Positions 1-8,220 of a DNA stretch of 64,000 nucleotides are shown in pieces. Location: positions 124,001 to 188,000 of the forward strand of contig ONPD01000004.1 in NCBI GenBank assembly GCA_900319625.1, given 5' to 3'. The stretch's first letter is position 1. Each line of letters begins with the position of its first letter. A program made the position numbers and the translations under genes. The notes under the pieces were generated by a model that had not been told where the DNA came from, did not search any database, and was given only the letters and a program-made list of their open reading frames with translations. This DNA comes from an uncultured Treponema sp. (lineage in GTDB: Bacteria; Spirochaetota; Spirochaetia; Treponematales; Treponemataceae).

Positions 1-167
1 ACCAGATCCAGAATGATTACAGAAATGGAAGCAATCTGTGAATTCATAATATTAATTGCTTCGCGGCCATCAGAAGCTGTGAGAATTTCATATTCATCGC
101 TGAGCATATCAGAAAGGATATCTCGGTTTAGCTCAACATCATCTACAATCAGTACTTTATTTCGCAT
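1..167 (-). CDS. Response regulator, N-terminal part of receiver domain (cut by window edge)
   Basis: The first 55 residues of a CheY-like receiver domain read from an ATG at 167 to the window edge. Visible are the acidic pair in VLIVDD near residues 9-10 and the start of the phospho-acceptor segment IILDL near residue 53. A good ribosome site (AAGGAG, 175-180) sits just before the ATG and overlaps the stop of the HPt gene, so the two are surely cotranscribed. It is the probable terminal acceptor of the phosphorelay formed with the hybrid kinase and HPt protein upstream. The output domain is outside the window, so its effector function is unknown. Confidence 0.85.
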   Translation of the reverse strand, partial: MRNKVLIVDDVELNRDILSDMLSDEYEILTASDGREAINIMNSQIASISVIILDL

Positions 168-178
168 AGAGCTTCTCC

Positions 179-541
179 TTACTGTAATTCGTCCCTGTAC
201 TTTTTAAGCTCCGTCATAACAAGCTTGTAATCAGCTTCGACCTGCTTTACAAGATCCGTTATATCACTCTGAGGAGCCCCGTGACGCATTGTTTCACAGA
301 GTTCAGAACCAGATTTTGCAAGGGCTGTAAAACTCATATTCAGTGCAATACCTTTCAGATTATGAGAAGCCTTAAAGCCGCCTTCCCAGTCCTTAATCTG
401 AATTGAATTAATCATATCATTGTAATCTGTTAAATCCATAAATTTTAGCAGATATTTTGAAATCAATTTTTCTGAACCAAGACGCTCCATTGCATCATCA
501 TAATCAGAATGTGTGTTTTCGTAAAATTCTTTTATTGTCAA
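179..541 (-). CDS. Histidine phosphotransfer (HPt) domain protein
   Basis: A stand-alone HPt protein of 120 residues. The phosphorylatable histidine is expected at residue 60, in the motif HNLKGIALNMS typical of HPt helices, in an otherwise all-helical sequence with no membrane segment. It should carry phosphate from the receiver domain of the hybrid kinase to the response regulator encoded next. The start is a TTG at 541 preceded by a strong AGGGAGT ribosome site. It lies 25 nt after the kinase gene and 11 nt before the regulator, an operon of kinase, HPt and regulator. The HPt assignment is firm; the partners are inferred from position. Confidence 0.88.
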   Translation of the reverse strand: MTIKEFYENTHSDYDDAMERLGSEKLISKYLLKFMDLTDYNDMINSIQIKDWEGGFKASHNLKGIALNMSFTALAKSGSELCETMRHGAPQSDITDLVKQVEADYKLVMTELKKYRDELQ

Positions 542-566
542 AATACTACTCCCTAATATTTATATT

Positions 567-2756
567 CTACACCAGGTTTTCATTTTTTTTTACAAAAATT
601 CCATCTAAAACATCAAATAATTTTGTGATGTTAATTGGTTTTACAACATAAGCATCCATTCCCTCAAGCTTTGCCCTCTGAATATCCTCGTCAAAGGCAT
701 TGGCAGAAACAGCAATAATAGGAATTGAGGCAAGAGCCTTGTTTTCAATACTTCGTATCAGGGCTGTTGCCTCATAACCATTAAGTACCGGCATCTGAAT
801 ATCCATAAGAACTGCTGAATAATAACCGGCAATACTGGAAGAAACCTTATCAACAGCTTCCTGTCCGTTTCTTGCCTCTTCAACCTTAAAGCCTGCCCTG
901 TTTAGAATCTCTGTTGAAATTTCGCGGTTAAAATCATTATCATCAACAAGAAGTAGTGTCTTTCCCTTGTAATTATGACTTGTATCTTTAAGCTGAGATT
1001 CAATTTTATTAGTATCGTGGTTTGAAATAAACTTCTGTTTTTCATACTGCTCTTTTGCAATATGAGAAAGACGAAGTTTTACAGTAATTTCAGTTCCGAT
1101 ATCCTCAGCACTCTTAATAGCAATACTTCCCCTCATATGCTCAACAAGCTGCTTACATATTGCAAGTCCAAGACCTGTTCCCACAATCTTTGTGTCAACA
1201 GAAGACTGTCTTGCATATGGCTCAAAAACGTGCTTTAGGAAATCACTGCTCATTCCAATTCCGTTATCCTTAATTATAAATTCATATTCGGAAGCGTCTG
1301 CATTTTGATAAGAAGGAAGTGCATTTTCAATAATTGACAGGGAAATTTCCCCACCCTTTTGTGTATATTTTACTGAATTACCAAGAATATTTATGAGTAT
1401 CTGGGAAAGATGAAGCTTATCACACATTACAAAAGAACTTTTCAGCTTCATTGTATCAATTCTGAAGTTCTGCTTTCTTGCTCTTGTCTGTACTGTAAGA
1501 ATATTTTCTATTTCCTTACAAAGTTCGAACAAATCACATTCCGATTCTGTAATGTTGATTTTTCCGCTTTCAATACGGCTGATATCAAGAACTTCATTTA
1601 TCAGGGACAAAAGATGATTTCCAGCGAGCAGACTCTTTGAAAGATAATGCTTTATTTTTACTGTATCATCAGAATTTAAAAGCGCAAGATTTATGTATCC
1701 TACGATTGCATTCATTGGAGTACGGATATCATGGCTCATTTCCGAAAGGAACATTGTTTTGTATTTTGCTTCTGATTCCGCCTTTTTTACCCTTTCTGCT
1801 ACCAGCTGAACGTTAAGCTTATCTCTGTTTGATTTGATGATATAAAAGAGATAGATAATGTATACAATCGTCATTATCAGGATGATTTTTGATGAAACAC
1901 TCTTAAAAAGCCTTAAGTCAGAAAACAAAACATTCCATCGTGAAAAAACACACAAAGAAAATTCATCACTGGCAATAGGCATTGCATAGAAGAACATTTT
2001 TGCTGAATCAGAGCCTAATTCAAGAGTTGACTTTTCCCTGAGTTCGCAGGCCGCAATAAAGGCATCAATCTGATTTTTAGCAGGAAAAACCCTCATCAGG
2101 AAGGTTGAAATATTACCCATAAGCTTGGTATAGGTATTCACATACATTTCATGGGTACGCGAATTGAAAATGATGTAATCGGCATTACCATCATAAATTG
2201 TTACAATTCCTTCATTAGACAGGAAATCCAGGTCTATAGGACAGAAAAGCACACATACAATTTTTCCGTCTACATCAACAGGATAATAATGATTAATCAG
2301 AAATGAAGACGGATTTTCATAATTATGAAGTATATCGGAATAATGCTCGCCCTTTTTTGAAATTTTACCGAAGGCTCCGGGACTCTCGTTATAAATGAGT
2401 TTTCCTTTTTCGCCAAGAACACGGTTATCCGGAAGGAGGACATAAACTTCATAAACGCCGGCATTTAAGAGAAGTTTTCTGGCAAAATCCTCAAGTTCTT
2501 CTTTTGTATCAAGCTTATTTTCCCTGATAATCTGGGCATAATCACTTAAATAAAGGCTTTGATACTGAAGGTTATTAGAAAAATTAGAGCCGACTTCTTC
2601 TGCAACTGAGGACAGACGAAGCCAGGAGTTATATTCGGTCAGACGATACATTTTTCCATATACGAATGCAACTAAAACAATGGAAACAATAATCACCAGA
2701 ATCGTAATAATAAGAGAATCATAATGCTTTATTTTCTTTGCAAATGTACTATTCAA
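567..2756 (-). CDS. Membrane-bound hybrid sensor histidine kinase
   Basis: A 729-residue hybrid kinase. Order of parts: transmembrane helix at about 15-35, an extracytoplasmic sensor region of about 250 residues (dCache-like in size, ligand unknown), second transmembrane helix about 288-306, short coiled coil, HisKA domain with H342 in SHDIRTPMNA, HATPase_c with N-box N460, DNGIGM near 497-502 and GTGLGLAI near 526-533, then a receiver domain with acidic pair D605/D606 and phospho-acceptor D652 in MDIQMP. All catalytic residues are in place. The reading frame opens with a TTG shortly after an in-frame stop and has no strong ribosome site, so the exact start is less sure. It is divergent from the phosphomutase gene. 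Confidence 0.92.
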   Translation of the reverse strand: MNSTFAKKIKHYDSLIITILVIIVSIVLVAFVYGKMYRLTEYNSWLRLSSVAEEVGSNFSNNLQYQSLYLSDYAQIIRENKLDTKEELEDFARKLLLNAGVYEVYVLLPDNRVLGEKGKLIYNESPGAFGKISKKGEHYSDILHNYENPSSFLINHYYPVDVDGKIVCVLFCPIDLDFLSNEGIVTIYDGNADYIIFNSRTHEMYVNTYTKLMGNISTFLMRVFPAKNQIDAFIAACELREKSTLELGSDSAKMFFYAMPIASDEFSLCVFSRWNVLFSDLRLFKSVSSKIILIMTIVYIIYLFYIIKSNRDKLNVQLVAERVKKAESEAKYKTMFLSEMSHDIRTPMNAIVGYINLALLNSDDTVKIKHYLSKSLLAGNHLLSLINEVLDISRIESGKINITESECDLFELCKEIENILTVQTRARKQNFRIDTMKLKSSFVMCDKLHLSQILINILGNSVKYTQKGGEISLSIIENALPSYQNADASEYEFIIKDNGIGMSSDFLKHVFEPYARQSSVDTKIVGTGLGLAICKQLVEHMRGSIAIKSAEDIGTEITVKLRLSHIAKEQYEKQKFISNHDTNKIESQLKDTSHNYKGKTLLLVDDNDFNREISTEILNRAGFKVEEARNGQEAVDKVSSSIAGYYSAVLMDIQMPVLNGYEATALIRSIENKALASIPIIAVSANAFDEDIQRAKLEGMDAYVVKPINITKLFDVLDGIFVKKNENLV

Positions 2757-2804
2757 GTTCTTATAATTTTAACATGAATAGTAGCAAAATCAATAGAAAT
2801 CACT

Positions 2805-2810
2805 TATAAT
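2805..2810 (+). promoter_or_regulatory. Possible -10 hexamer for the phosphohexomutase gene
   Basis: A perfect TATAAT lies 31 nt before the ATG at 2842, in the short divergent gap shared with the kinase gene. The matching -35 position (2782-2787, TAGCAA) is poor, so this is only a candidate. A ribosome site AGGAG follows at 2828-2832. Confidence 0.35.
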
Positions 2811-2841
2811 TATTAGTATCAATTAACAGGAGAATTTTTGA

Positions 2842-4626
2842 ATGGAACAGGCAGAAATCTTAAAGAGAGCCAAAGCTTACATTGCAGAAGAAAAAGACCT
2901 TCGCTTCAGTAAAGAAGTAGAAGAACTCATTGCTAAAGAAGATTACAAAGAGCTTGAAGACAGATTCTATCAGACTCTTGAATTCGGTACAGGCGGACTC
3001 CGCGGAATTATGGGCGGTGGTACAAACCGTATGAATACACTGGAAATCAACAAGGCTACACAGGGTCTTGCAAACTACGTTCTTAAGGCTTTCCCAAAAG
3101 AAGCAAAAGAGGGAACTTTGAGCGCAGTTGTTGCTTACGACAGCCGCCTGAACTCAGACGTTTTTGCAGAAGCAACAGCTTTGATTTTTGCTGCAAACGG
3201 AATTAAGGCTTACCTTTTCTCAAGCCTTCGCCCTACTCCGGAATTGTCATTTGCAATCCGCCAGCTTGGAGCAAAAACTGGTGTTGTAGTAACAGCATCA
3301 CATAACCCACGCATGTATAACGGTTACAAGGCTTACTGGGACAACGGTGCTCAGGTAATCGAACCTCATGATGTTGGTATTATTGAAGAAGTAAACAAGG
3401 TTACAGAAGTTAAGACAATGACTCGTGTTCAGGCCATTGCAGAAGAAAAACTTGTAATCATTGATAAAGAAATTGATGAAAAATTCTGGGCTATGTGTAA
3501 GGCTCAGCTCTTCCGCCCTGAACTTATCAAAGAAAAGGCAAAGGATATCCGCATTGTTTACACACCACTCCACGGAACCGGTGCTATGCACGTAGAAAAA
3601 GTTCTTGGTGATCTTGGACTTAAAGTAATTACAGTTCCAGAGCAGCGCGAACCGGATGGAAACTTCCCTACTGTAGAAAAACCAAATCCTGAGGAAAAAC
3701 CAGCCCTTACTCTTGCAGTTGAACTTGCAAAGAAAGAAAAGGCTGACGGTGTAATGGCAACAGACCCGGACTCAGACCGCTTTGGTACAGCCTTCCCGGA
3801 CAAGGACGGAAACTTCGTTCTTCTTAGCGGAAACCAGATGGGTGCCCTTTTGATGGATTATGTAATCAGAAGCCGCGAAGAATTTGGCAAAATGCCAAAG
3901 AATCCTGCTATCATCCGCTCTATCGTTACTTCAAACTTTGGAGATGCAATCTGCAAGAAGCACAATATTGCACTTGTTGAATGTCTTACAGGCTTTAAGT
4001 GGATTGCTGCCGCAGAAGAGGATTTTGAAAAGGCCGGAACTCACAACTATGTATTCGGTCTTGAAGAAAGCTACGGTTATAAGATTGAAAAAGACGTTAT
4101 GGATAAAGACGGTGTTTCTGCTGCCGCTATGTGTGCAGAAATGATTCTTTACTGGCGTTCACAGGGTAAATCACTTCTTGAACACCTTGATGACATGTAC
4201 AAGGAATACGGCTACTTTGAAGACCGCGCTATTTCTAAGAACTTCCCGGGAAGCTCTGGCGTTCAGGTAATGAAAGGAATTATGGCTAAACTCCGCACAG
4301 AAGGTCTTAAGACTCTTGGCGGTGAAAAGGTTGTTAAAATCCGCGATGTTCAGGAAAGCACAGTATTCGATCCTGCAAATCCTTCTGCAAAAACTGCAAT
4401 TACTCTTCCAAAGAGCAATGTACTTCAGTTCTATCTTGAAAGCGGTACAATTGTAAGTGCTCGTCCTTCCGGAACAGAGCCTAAGATTAAGTTCTACATC
4501 AACTCTGTAATTCCGGCAGGAAACGGAAGTGATGCATGGCTTAAGGATGCAAAGGCAAAAGCCGGAGCCTTCTGTAACGCAATCGAAGCTGACATCAACT
4601 CTATTCTTGATGCCGCTTCAAAATAA
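2842..4626 (+). CDS. Phosphoglucomutase/phosphomannomutase (alpha-D-phosphohexomutase family)
   Basis: A 594-residue cytoplasmic enzyme that interconverts hexose 1- and 6-phosphates, feeding glycolysis, glycogen or nucleotide-sugar synthesis. The phosphoserine loop TASHNP is at 151-156 (S153), the magnesium loop DPDSDR at 308-313, a sugar-binding GLEESYGYK loop further on, and the phosphate-binding RPSGTEPKIKF motif near the C-terminus. The length fits the long phosphomutase class found in Bacillus (PgcA) rather than the 450-residue PMM/GlmM class. An AGGAG ribosome site at 2828-2832 supports the ATG. Glucose versus mannose preference cannot be told from sequence. The exonuclease gene follows after 4 nt and is probably cotranscribed. 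Confidence 0.92.
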   Translation: MEQAEILKRAKAYIAEEKDLRFSKEVEELIAKEDYKELEDRFYQTLEFGTGGLRGIMGGGTNRMNTLEINKATQGLANYVLKAFPKEAKEGTLSAVVAYDSRLNSDVFAEATALIFAANGIKAYLFSSLRPTPELSFAIRQLGAKTGVVVTASHNPRMYNGYKAYWDNGAQVIEPHDVGIIEEVNKVTEVKTMTRVQAIAEEKLVIIDKEIDEKFWAMCKAQLFRPELIKEKAKDIRIVYTPLHGTGAMHVEKVLGDLGLKVITVPEQREPDGNFPTVEKPNPEEKPALTLAVELAKKEKADGVMATDPDSDRFGTAFPDKDGNFVLLSGNQMGALLMDYVIRSREEFGKMPKNPAIIRSIVTSNFGDAICKKHNIALVECLTGFKWIAAAEEDFEKAGTHNYVFGLEESYGYKIEKDVMDKDGVSAAAMCAEMILYWRSQGKSLLEHLDDMYKEYGYFEDRAISKNFPGSSGVQVMKGIMAKLRTEGLKTLGGEKVVKIRDVQESTVFDPANPSAKTAITLPKSNVLQFYLESGTIVSARPSGTEPKIKFYINSVIPAGNGSDAWLKDAKAKAGAFCNAIEADINSILDAASK

Positions 4627-4630
4627 ATAA

Positions 4631-5212
4631 ATGCAGCACTACAACAGGATTTTGCAGGATAACAGACGGCTGCTCAAGCTTTTAAACAGCGGAGCAGTCA
4701 TCACCGCCTTTGATACCGAAACTACGGGCATAAAGGCGGAAGACTGCACAATAATCGAAATTGGTGCTGTAAAATTCAATAAGGATGGAGAACTTGACCG
4801 CTTCTCCACCCTTATAAATCCTAATCTTCCTATTCCACCAATAATCACACAAATTACAAAAATCACAGACTCAATGGTATGCGGTATGCCCGGCATTAAA
4901 GAGGTCCTGCCCCGCTTTATCGATTTTATCGGTGATTCAATTTTAATGGGACATAATGTACAGTTTGATTTGAACTTTTTAAATTCTGAGTGCGAAAAAA
5001 ATGGACTTCCTTATGTACGTAATCACGCGCTTGATACCCTGCGCATTTCCCGCTGGGCCTACCCCAAGGCAGAACGCCACAAGCTTGATTATCTGGCTGA
5101 TGCCTTAAAAATAAATAAAGGTCACTCTCACCGTGCCTTTGACGATGCTGTGACCTGTAAAGAATTATTTCTCAGAATTCTGACTGATACCGCCCCTGTT
5201 CAAAAAATTTAG
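4631..5212 (+). CDS. DnaQ-family 3'-5' exonuclease (DNA polymerase III epsilon-like)
   Basis: A 193-residue DEDDh exonuclease. Exo I is FDTETTG with D28 and E30, Exo II has D113 in HNVQFDLNFL, and Exo III has H167 and D172 in HRAFDDAVT, so the full catalytic set is present. There is no clamp-binding tail or helicase domain, so it may be the proofreading subunit or a free-standing repair or RNA-trimming nuclease; context does not decide. It starts 4 nt after the phosphomutase stop with no ribosome site of its own, suggesting translational coupling. Its TAG overlaps the TAA of the convergent LysM gene. Confidence 0.88.
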   Translation: MQHYNRILQDNRRLLKLLNSGAVITAFDTETTGIKAEDCTIIEIGAVKFNKDGELDRFSTLINPNLPIPPIITQITKITDSMVCGMPGIKEVLPRFIDFIGDSILMGHNVQFDLNFLNSECEKNGLPYVRNHALDTLRISRWAYPKAERHKLDYLADALKINKGHSHRAFDDAVTCKELFLRILTDTAPVQKI

Positions 5213-6141
5213 TTACGTGGTGCCGTTCTAGGATCTACCGGCTGACCGTTCTGGAATACCATAAAAGTAATGCCTGGCTTTCCGCTGATAGGATCAACAC
5301 CAGCAGTTCCAAGCTCAGAGCCGCTTACAGCGTAATCACCTTTCTTGACGTTTACGCTGCCAAGCCCTGTATAAGCATAAATAAGGCCGGTTTTTGTCTG
5401 AACAAAGAGAACCTGACCAAAGCCACGGTAAACACCCACATACATTACAGTACCTTCATGAATACACAAAACCTTTTCATTCTGAGAAGCAGAAAGCTGC
5501 ACGCCTGAAACCTTTCCTTTTACCGAAGTAATGCGCGGATTTTTTACAGGCCATTTTGTATTTGCATCTGAAGATACTGTTGAACCATAAGTTCTAGTAT
5601 CAGGAGCTTTATCGTCGAGTCTGATTGTAGTAAGAGGGGCTGAATTATTATCAGCCTCATAAACAGGATTATCTTTTTTAGCAGAAGGAGATTGAGATAC
5701 AGTAGATGGGGAAGCACTTACAGGCTGAGAAGAAATCTTTAATTTCTGTCCAACTTTAATAACTACATTATTGTCAAAATTGTTAATTGCAAGAAGCTCA
5801 GGAACTTTCATTCCGTTTTTACGTGCAATTCCGTAAAGGGTATCCCCCTTCTGAACGACATAAGTTGAAGTTGTGCCCCCTGCCTTCGGTGCAGTCTGCT
5901 TGGTAGAAGAAAGAGCGGCAGCAGTTCCAATGTCAGCTTCTGGAATTACAATTTTCTGGCCGGCTTTAAGAACATCATTATCAGAAAGATTATTAGCGGC
6001 ACGAAGCTCTGCAACTGTAATCTGATTTTTTCGGCTTATAGAATATAAAGTGTCGCCCTTCTGAACGACATAGGTTGAATCTGCAAAAGAAAAAGAAATG
6101 GCAGTAAGCGCAATTAAAGTAAATAGAATTAATTTCTTCAT
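5209..6141 (-). CDS. Exported protein with two LysM domains and a degenerate M23 peptidase fold
   Basis: About 310 residues from the ATG at 6141; the frame runs open to 6165, but the signal peptide MKKLILFTLIALTAISFSFA begins at 6141. Two LysM domains (about 23-66 and 93-136, both with YVVQKGDTLY) should bind peptidoglycan in the periplasm. After a Ser/Thr/Pro linker comes an M23/LytM-like fold (about 215-305). The zinc-binding histidines of active M23 peptidases are absent: where an AH or HxH motif is expected it reads IYAYTGLG. The layout is like NlpD/EnvC, non-enzymatic activators of cell-wall amidases. Role in cell separation is an inference from that analogy. Confidence 0.85.
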   Translation of the reverse strand: MKKLILFTLIALTAISFSFADSTYVVQKGDTLYSISRKNQITVAELRAANNLSDNDVLKAGQKIVIPEADIGTAAALSSTKQTAPKAGGTTSTYVVQKGDTLYGIARKNGMKVPELLAINNFDNNVVIKVGQKLKISSQPVSASPSTVSQSPSAKKDNPVYEADNNSAPLTTIRLDDKAPDTRTYGSTVSSDANTKWPVKNPRITSVKGKVSGVQLSASQNEKVLCIHEGTVMYVGVYRGFGQVLFVQTKTGLIYAYTGLGSVNVKKGDYAVSGSELGTAGVDPISGKPGITFMVFQNGQPVDPRTAPRN

Positions 6142-6182
6142 AAAATGATTATCGGCAACGCACAAATAGAAATAAAGTATTT

Positions 6183-7403
6183 TTAGTCAGCAATATCATG
6201 AAAAAGCTGGTAAACATTTATTCCGCTGATAACTTCCCCTTCTTTGTAATGGGCAAGCATACCGGCCCTTCCTGTTGCCAGATGAGTTGAAGTAATTCCG
6301 TGCTTGATAGAAATATCAGCTTCCATAAGGGCACTCAAATGGTCGCAGATGCGAACAAGGCGGCCATCAACGGGATTAAGCTCGTCTTCGTTGTAAAAAT
6401 TATTCAAATCTTCCCAGGAAACTTTTTTAACCTTCTTTTTTGAATCAAGAATGCGGTCAGAAAATTCATCACTTGTATAATAAATAATTTCTTTTCTGAA
6501 AAAATCTTCCATAAGCGGAACTAGTTCTTTATTTACGATTTCATCTTCGATTTTCTTTACGATATTCGGAAGCTCATCAGTTGCCTGTTTTACAGGAGAA
6601 ATAATGTCGCGGGTAACAGACTCAGGTAAATCGTGAAAAAGGGCACTGAAAAAATTGTTGATTATGCGGCGGCGGCACATATTAGGATTAGATTCTCGTC
6701 CTAAAAGAAGAGTCATAATTGCAACATAAAAGCAGTGGCCCAGAACTGAGGTAGCAGGAACACGGGGAGTCTGATTCCATCTTGTCTGAAAGCGCAGCTG
6801 TTCAATCTTCATCAAAAAGTCAAAGGCCTTCTGATGAGTCATAATTTTCTGAAGTCCTTCCAGATCCAGGAAAGGCTGAATATCTGCCTGCAGCTCTGTA
6901 TAGATTTTTTCAAGGCGCTCTTTTTCATTTACTACGGCAAGCATATCAAGCTCCCGCATAGTTGCATATTTGTGGGCAGCATTGTAAACGCGTAAAGACG
7001 GAGTTAATTCTTCAGGGAGAGAAAAGGAACCTGCCTTCTGACCGACATAAATCGTAAACTTTGAAAATAAATCCTGGTCAGAAATCAGGGGGCGGTACTG
7101 GTTCAAAACCCATTCGTTAAGACGGATATATTCCGAAAGGAATTCGCGCTTAAGCATCTGTTGAACTGGCGCTTTAATATCACAAAGGGCAATTTTACGA
7201 AGCAAATCAAAAAATGAAGCGTTTATAATCCATTCCCAGTCAATATAAACGCCCTTATTTTCTTCAAATTTTCCGATTATATAGGCTAATACCATTTTTT
7301 CGGCAGCCTTATCCATCTCTACCATATCAAAAGGACGGATTAAATCGTTCCATCTCTGAATTGAAAAGCCTTCAAAAATTTTAAGCGCAAGTTTTTTGTC
7401 CAT
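6183..7403 (-). CDS. HD-domain phosphohydrolase, YfbR-like (5'-nucleotidase family) with N-terminal extension
   Basis: A 406-residue cytoplasmic protein. The second half resembles YfbR deoxyribonucleoside 5'-monophosphatase: an RW pair (R208, W209) before the fold as in YfbR, then H223, the HD pair H257-D258 and a late aspartate in RLVRICDHLSAL, together the expected metal set. The first about 190 residues are helical and have no counterpart in E. coli YfbR that I know. The gene lies 13 nt after the gene of unknown function. Hydrolase activity is well supported by motifs; the nucleotide substrate is not determined. Confidence 0.75.
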   Translation of the reverse strand: MDKKLALKIFEGFSIQRWNDLIRPFDMVEMDKAAEKMVLAYIIGKFEENKGVYIDWEWIINASFFDLLRKIALCDIKAPVQQMLKREFLSEYIRLNEWVLNQYRPLISDQDLFSKFTIYVGQKAGSFSLPEELTPSLRVYNAAHKYATMRELDMLAVVNEKERLEKIYTELQADIQPFLDLEGLQKIMTHQKAFDFLMKIEQLRFQTRWNQTPRVPATSVLGHCFYVAIMTLLLGRESNPNMCRRRIINNFFSALFHDLPESVTRDIISPVKQATDELPNIVKKIEDEIVNKELVPLMEDFFRKEIIYYTSDEFSDRILDSKKKVKKVSWEDLNNFYNEDELNPVDGRLVRICDHLSALMEADISIKHGITSTHLATGRAGMLAHYKEGEVISGINVYQLFHDIAD

Positions 7404-7416
7404 CAGAAATACACTC

Positions 7417-8220
7417 TTAGTTGCTCAAGCCTTTTTTAGCATCAGAATCCATCTTGTCCTTCCAGACAACAGCCTTTTTCTTAACTTCTTCGGCTGGTTC
7501 TGCGTTTCCGATTGCTATGTAAAGCTTTCTTAAAGCAAGAAGATATTTGATTGCGTTACGCATATCATCAACACGGCGGGTCGAAAGCTCGTATTTATCG
7601 CGGTAAGCAGTCGCAGATTCATTAAGCATTTTATCAAGCATTCGGATGTACATTACGGTTGTTTCATAATTCTGAGAACGAGGATCAAAATAATCTTTTA
7701 CGGCATTTTTCATGTCGATAAAGTTTTTTGCTACGGTTGCAAAGCGGCCTTCAATTTCTACGAAAGTCCATCTCCATTTAGAATTATCACCAAAGGCATC
7801 CCGCAAAAGATTGATTGCTAGTCCAAGCTTTCTGATTATTGTATAGCGTCTGGCAAGAGAAAGATTACGGATTTTTTCATGATGAGGAAGAAGATCTGAA
7901 TATGGCACGTCAATTGTAGGAGTAACAATTTCCTCAAGATAAATGATAGCCTTGTAAATCATCTTTCTGGCATCATTCAAAACTTCATTGTTTTTTACTT
8001 CCAGAACCTTTTCAGAAAGACTGTTCTGTGCCATATAAAGAGATGCAACGTAAATCATATCTTCGCACAAAAGGACTTTTTTATTTTCAAAATCCATATC
8101 GCCTTCGTGCATTCCGTTGAGCATAGTCTTCTCTTTTTCAAGAGTTTGAGTAATTTTATCCTTGTAAGGAGAAATTGTTTCTGAAAAATGAAGTCTGCGC
8201 TCTTCCGAAATTTTTGCCAT
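7417..8220 (-). CDS. Conserved-looking protein of unknown function, all-helical
   Basis: A 267-residue protein I do not recognise. It is predicted helical and charged, with no signal peptide, membrane helix or catalytic motif. A tryptophan-rich short stretch (NSKWRWTFVEIEGRF) lies near the middle. The start ATG overlaps the recN stop (TGATG), so translation is coupled to RecN, and the HD protein follows 13 nt later. The operon placement between RecN and a nucleotide hydrolase hints at a housekeeping role but does not define one. Confidence 0.7.
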   Translation of the reverse strand: MAKISEERRLHFSETISPYKDKITQTLEKEKTMLNGMHEGDMDFENKKVLLCEDMIYVASLYMAQNSLSEKVLEVKNNEVLNDARKMIYKAIIYLEEIVTPTIDVPYSDLLPHHEKIRNLSLARRYTIIRKLGLAINLLRDAFGDNSKWRWTFVEIEGRFATVAKNFIDMKNAVKDYFDPRSQNYETTVMYIRMLDKMLNESATAYRDKYELSTRRVDDMRNAIKYLLALRKLYIAIGNAEPAEEVKKKAVVWKDKMDSDAKKGLSN

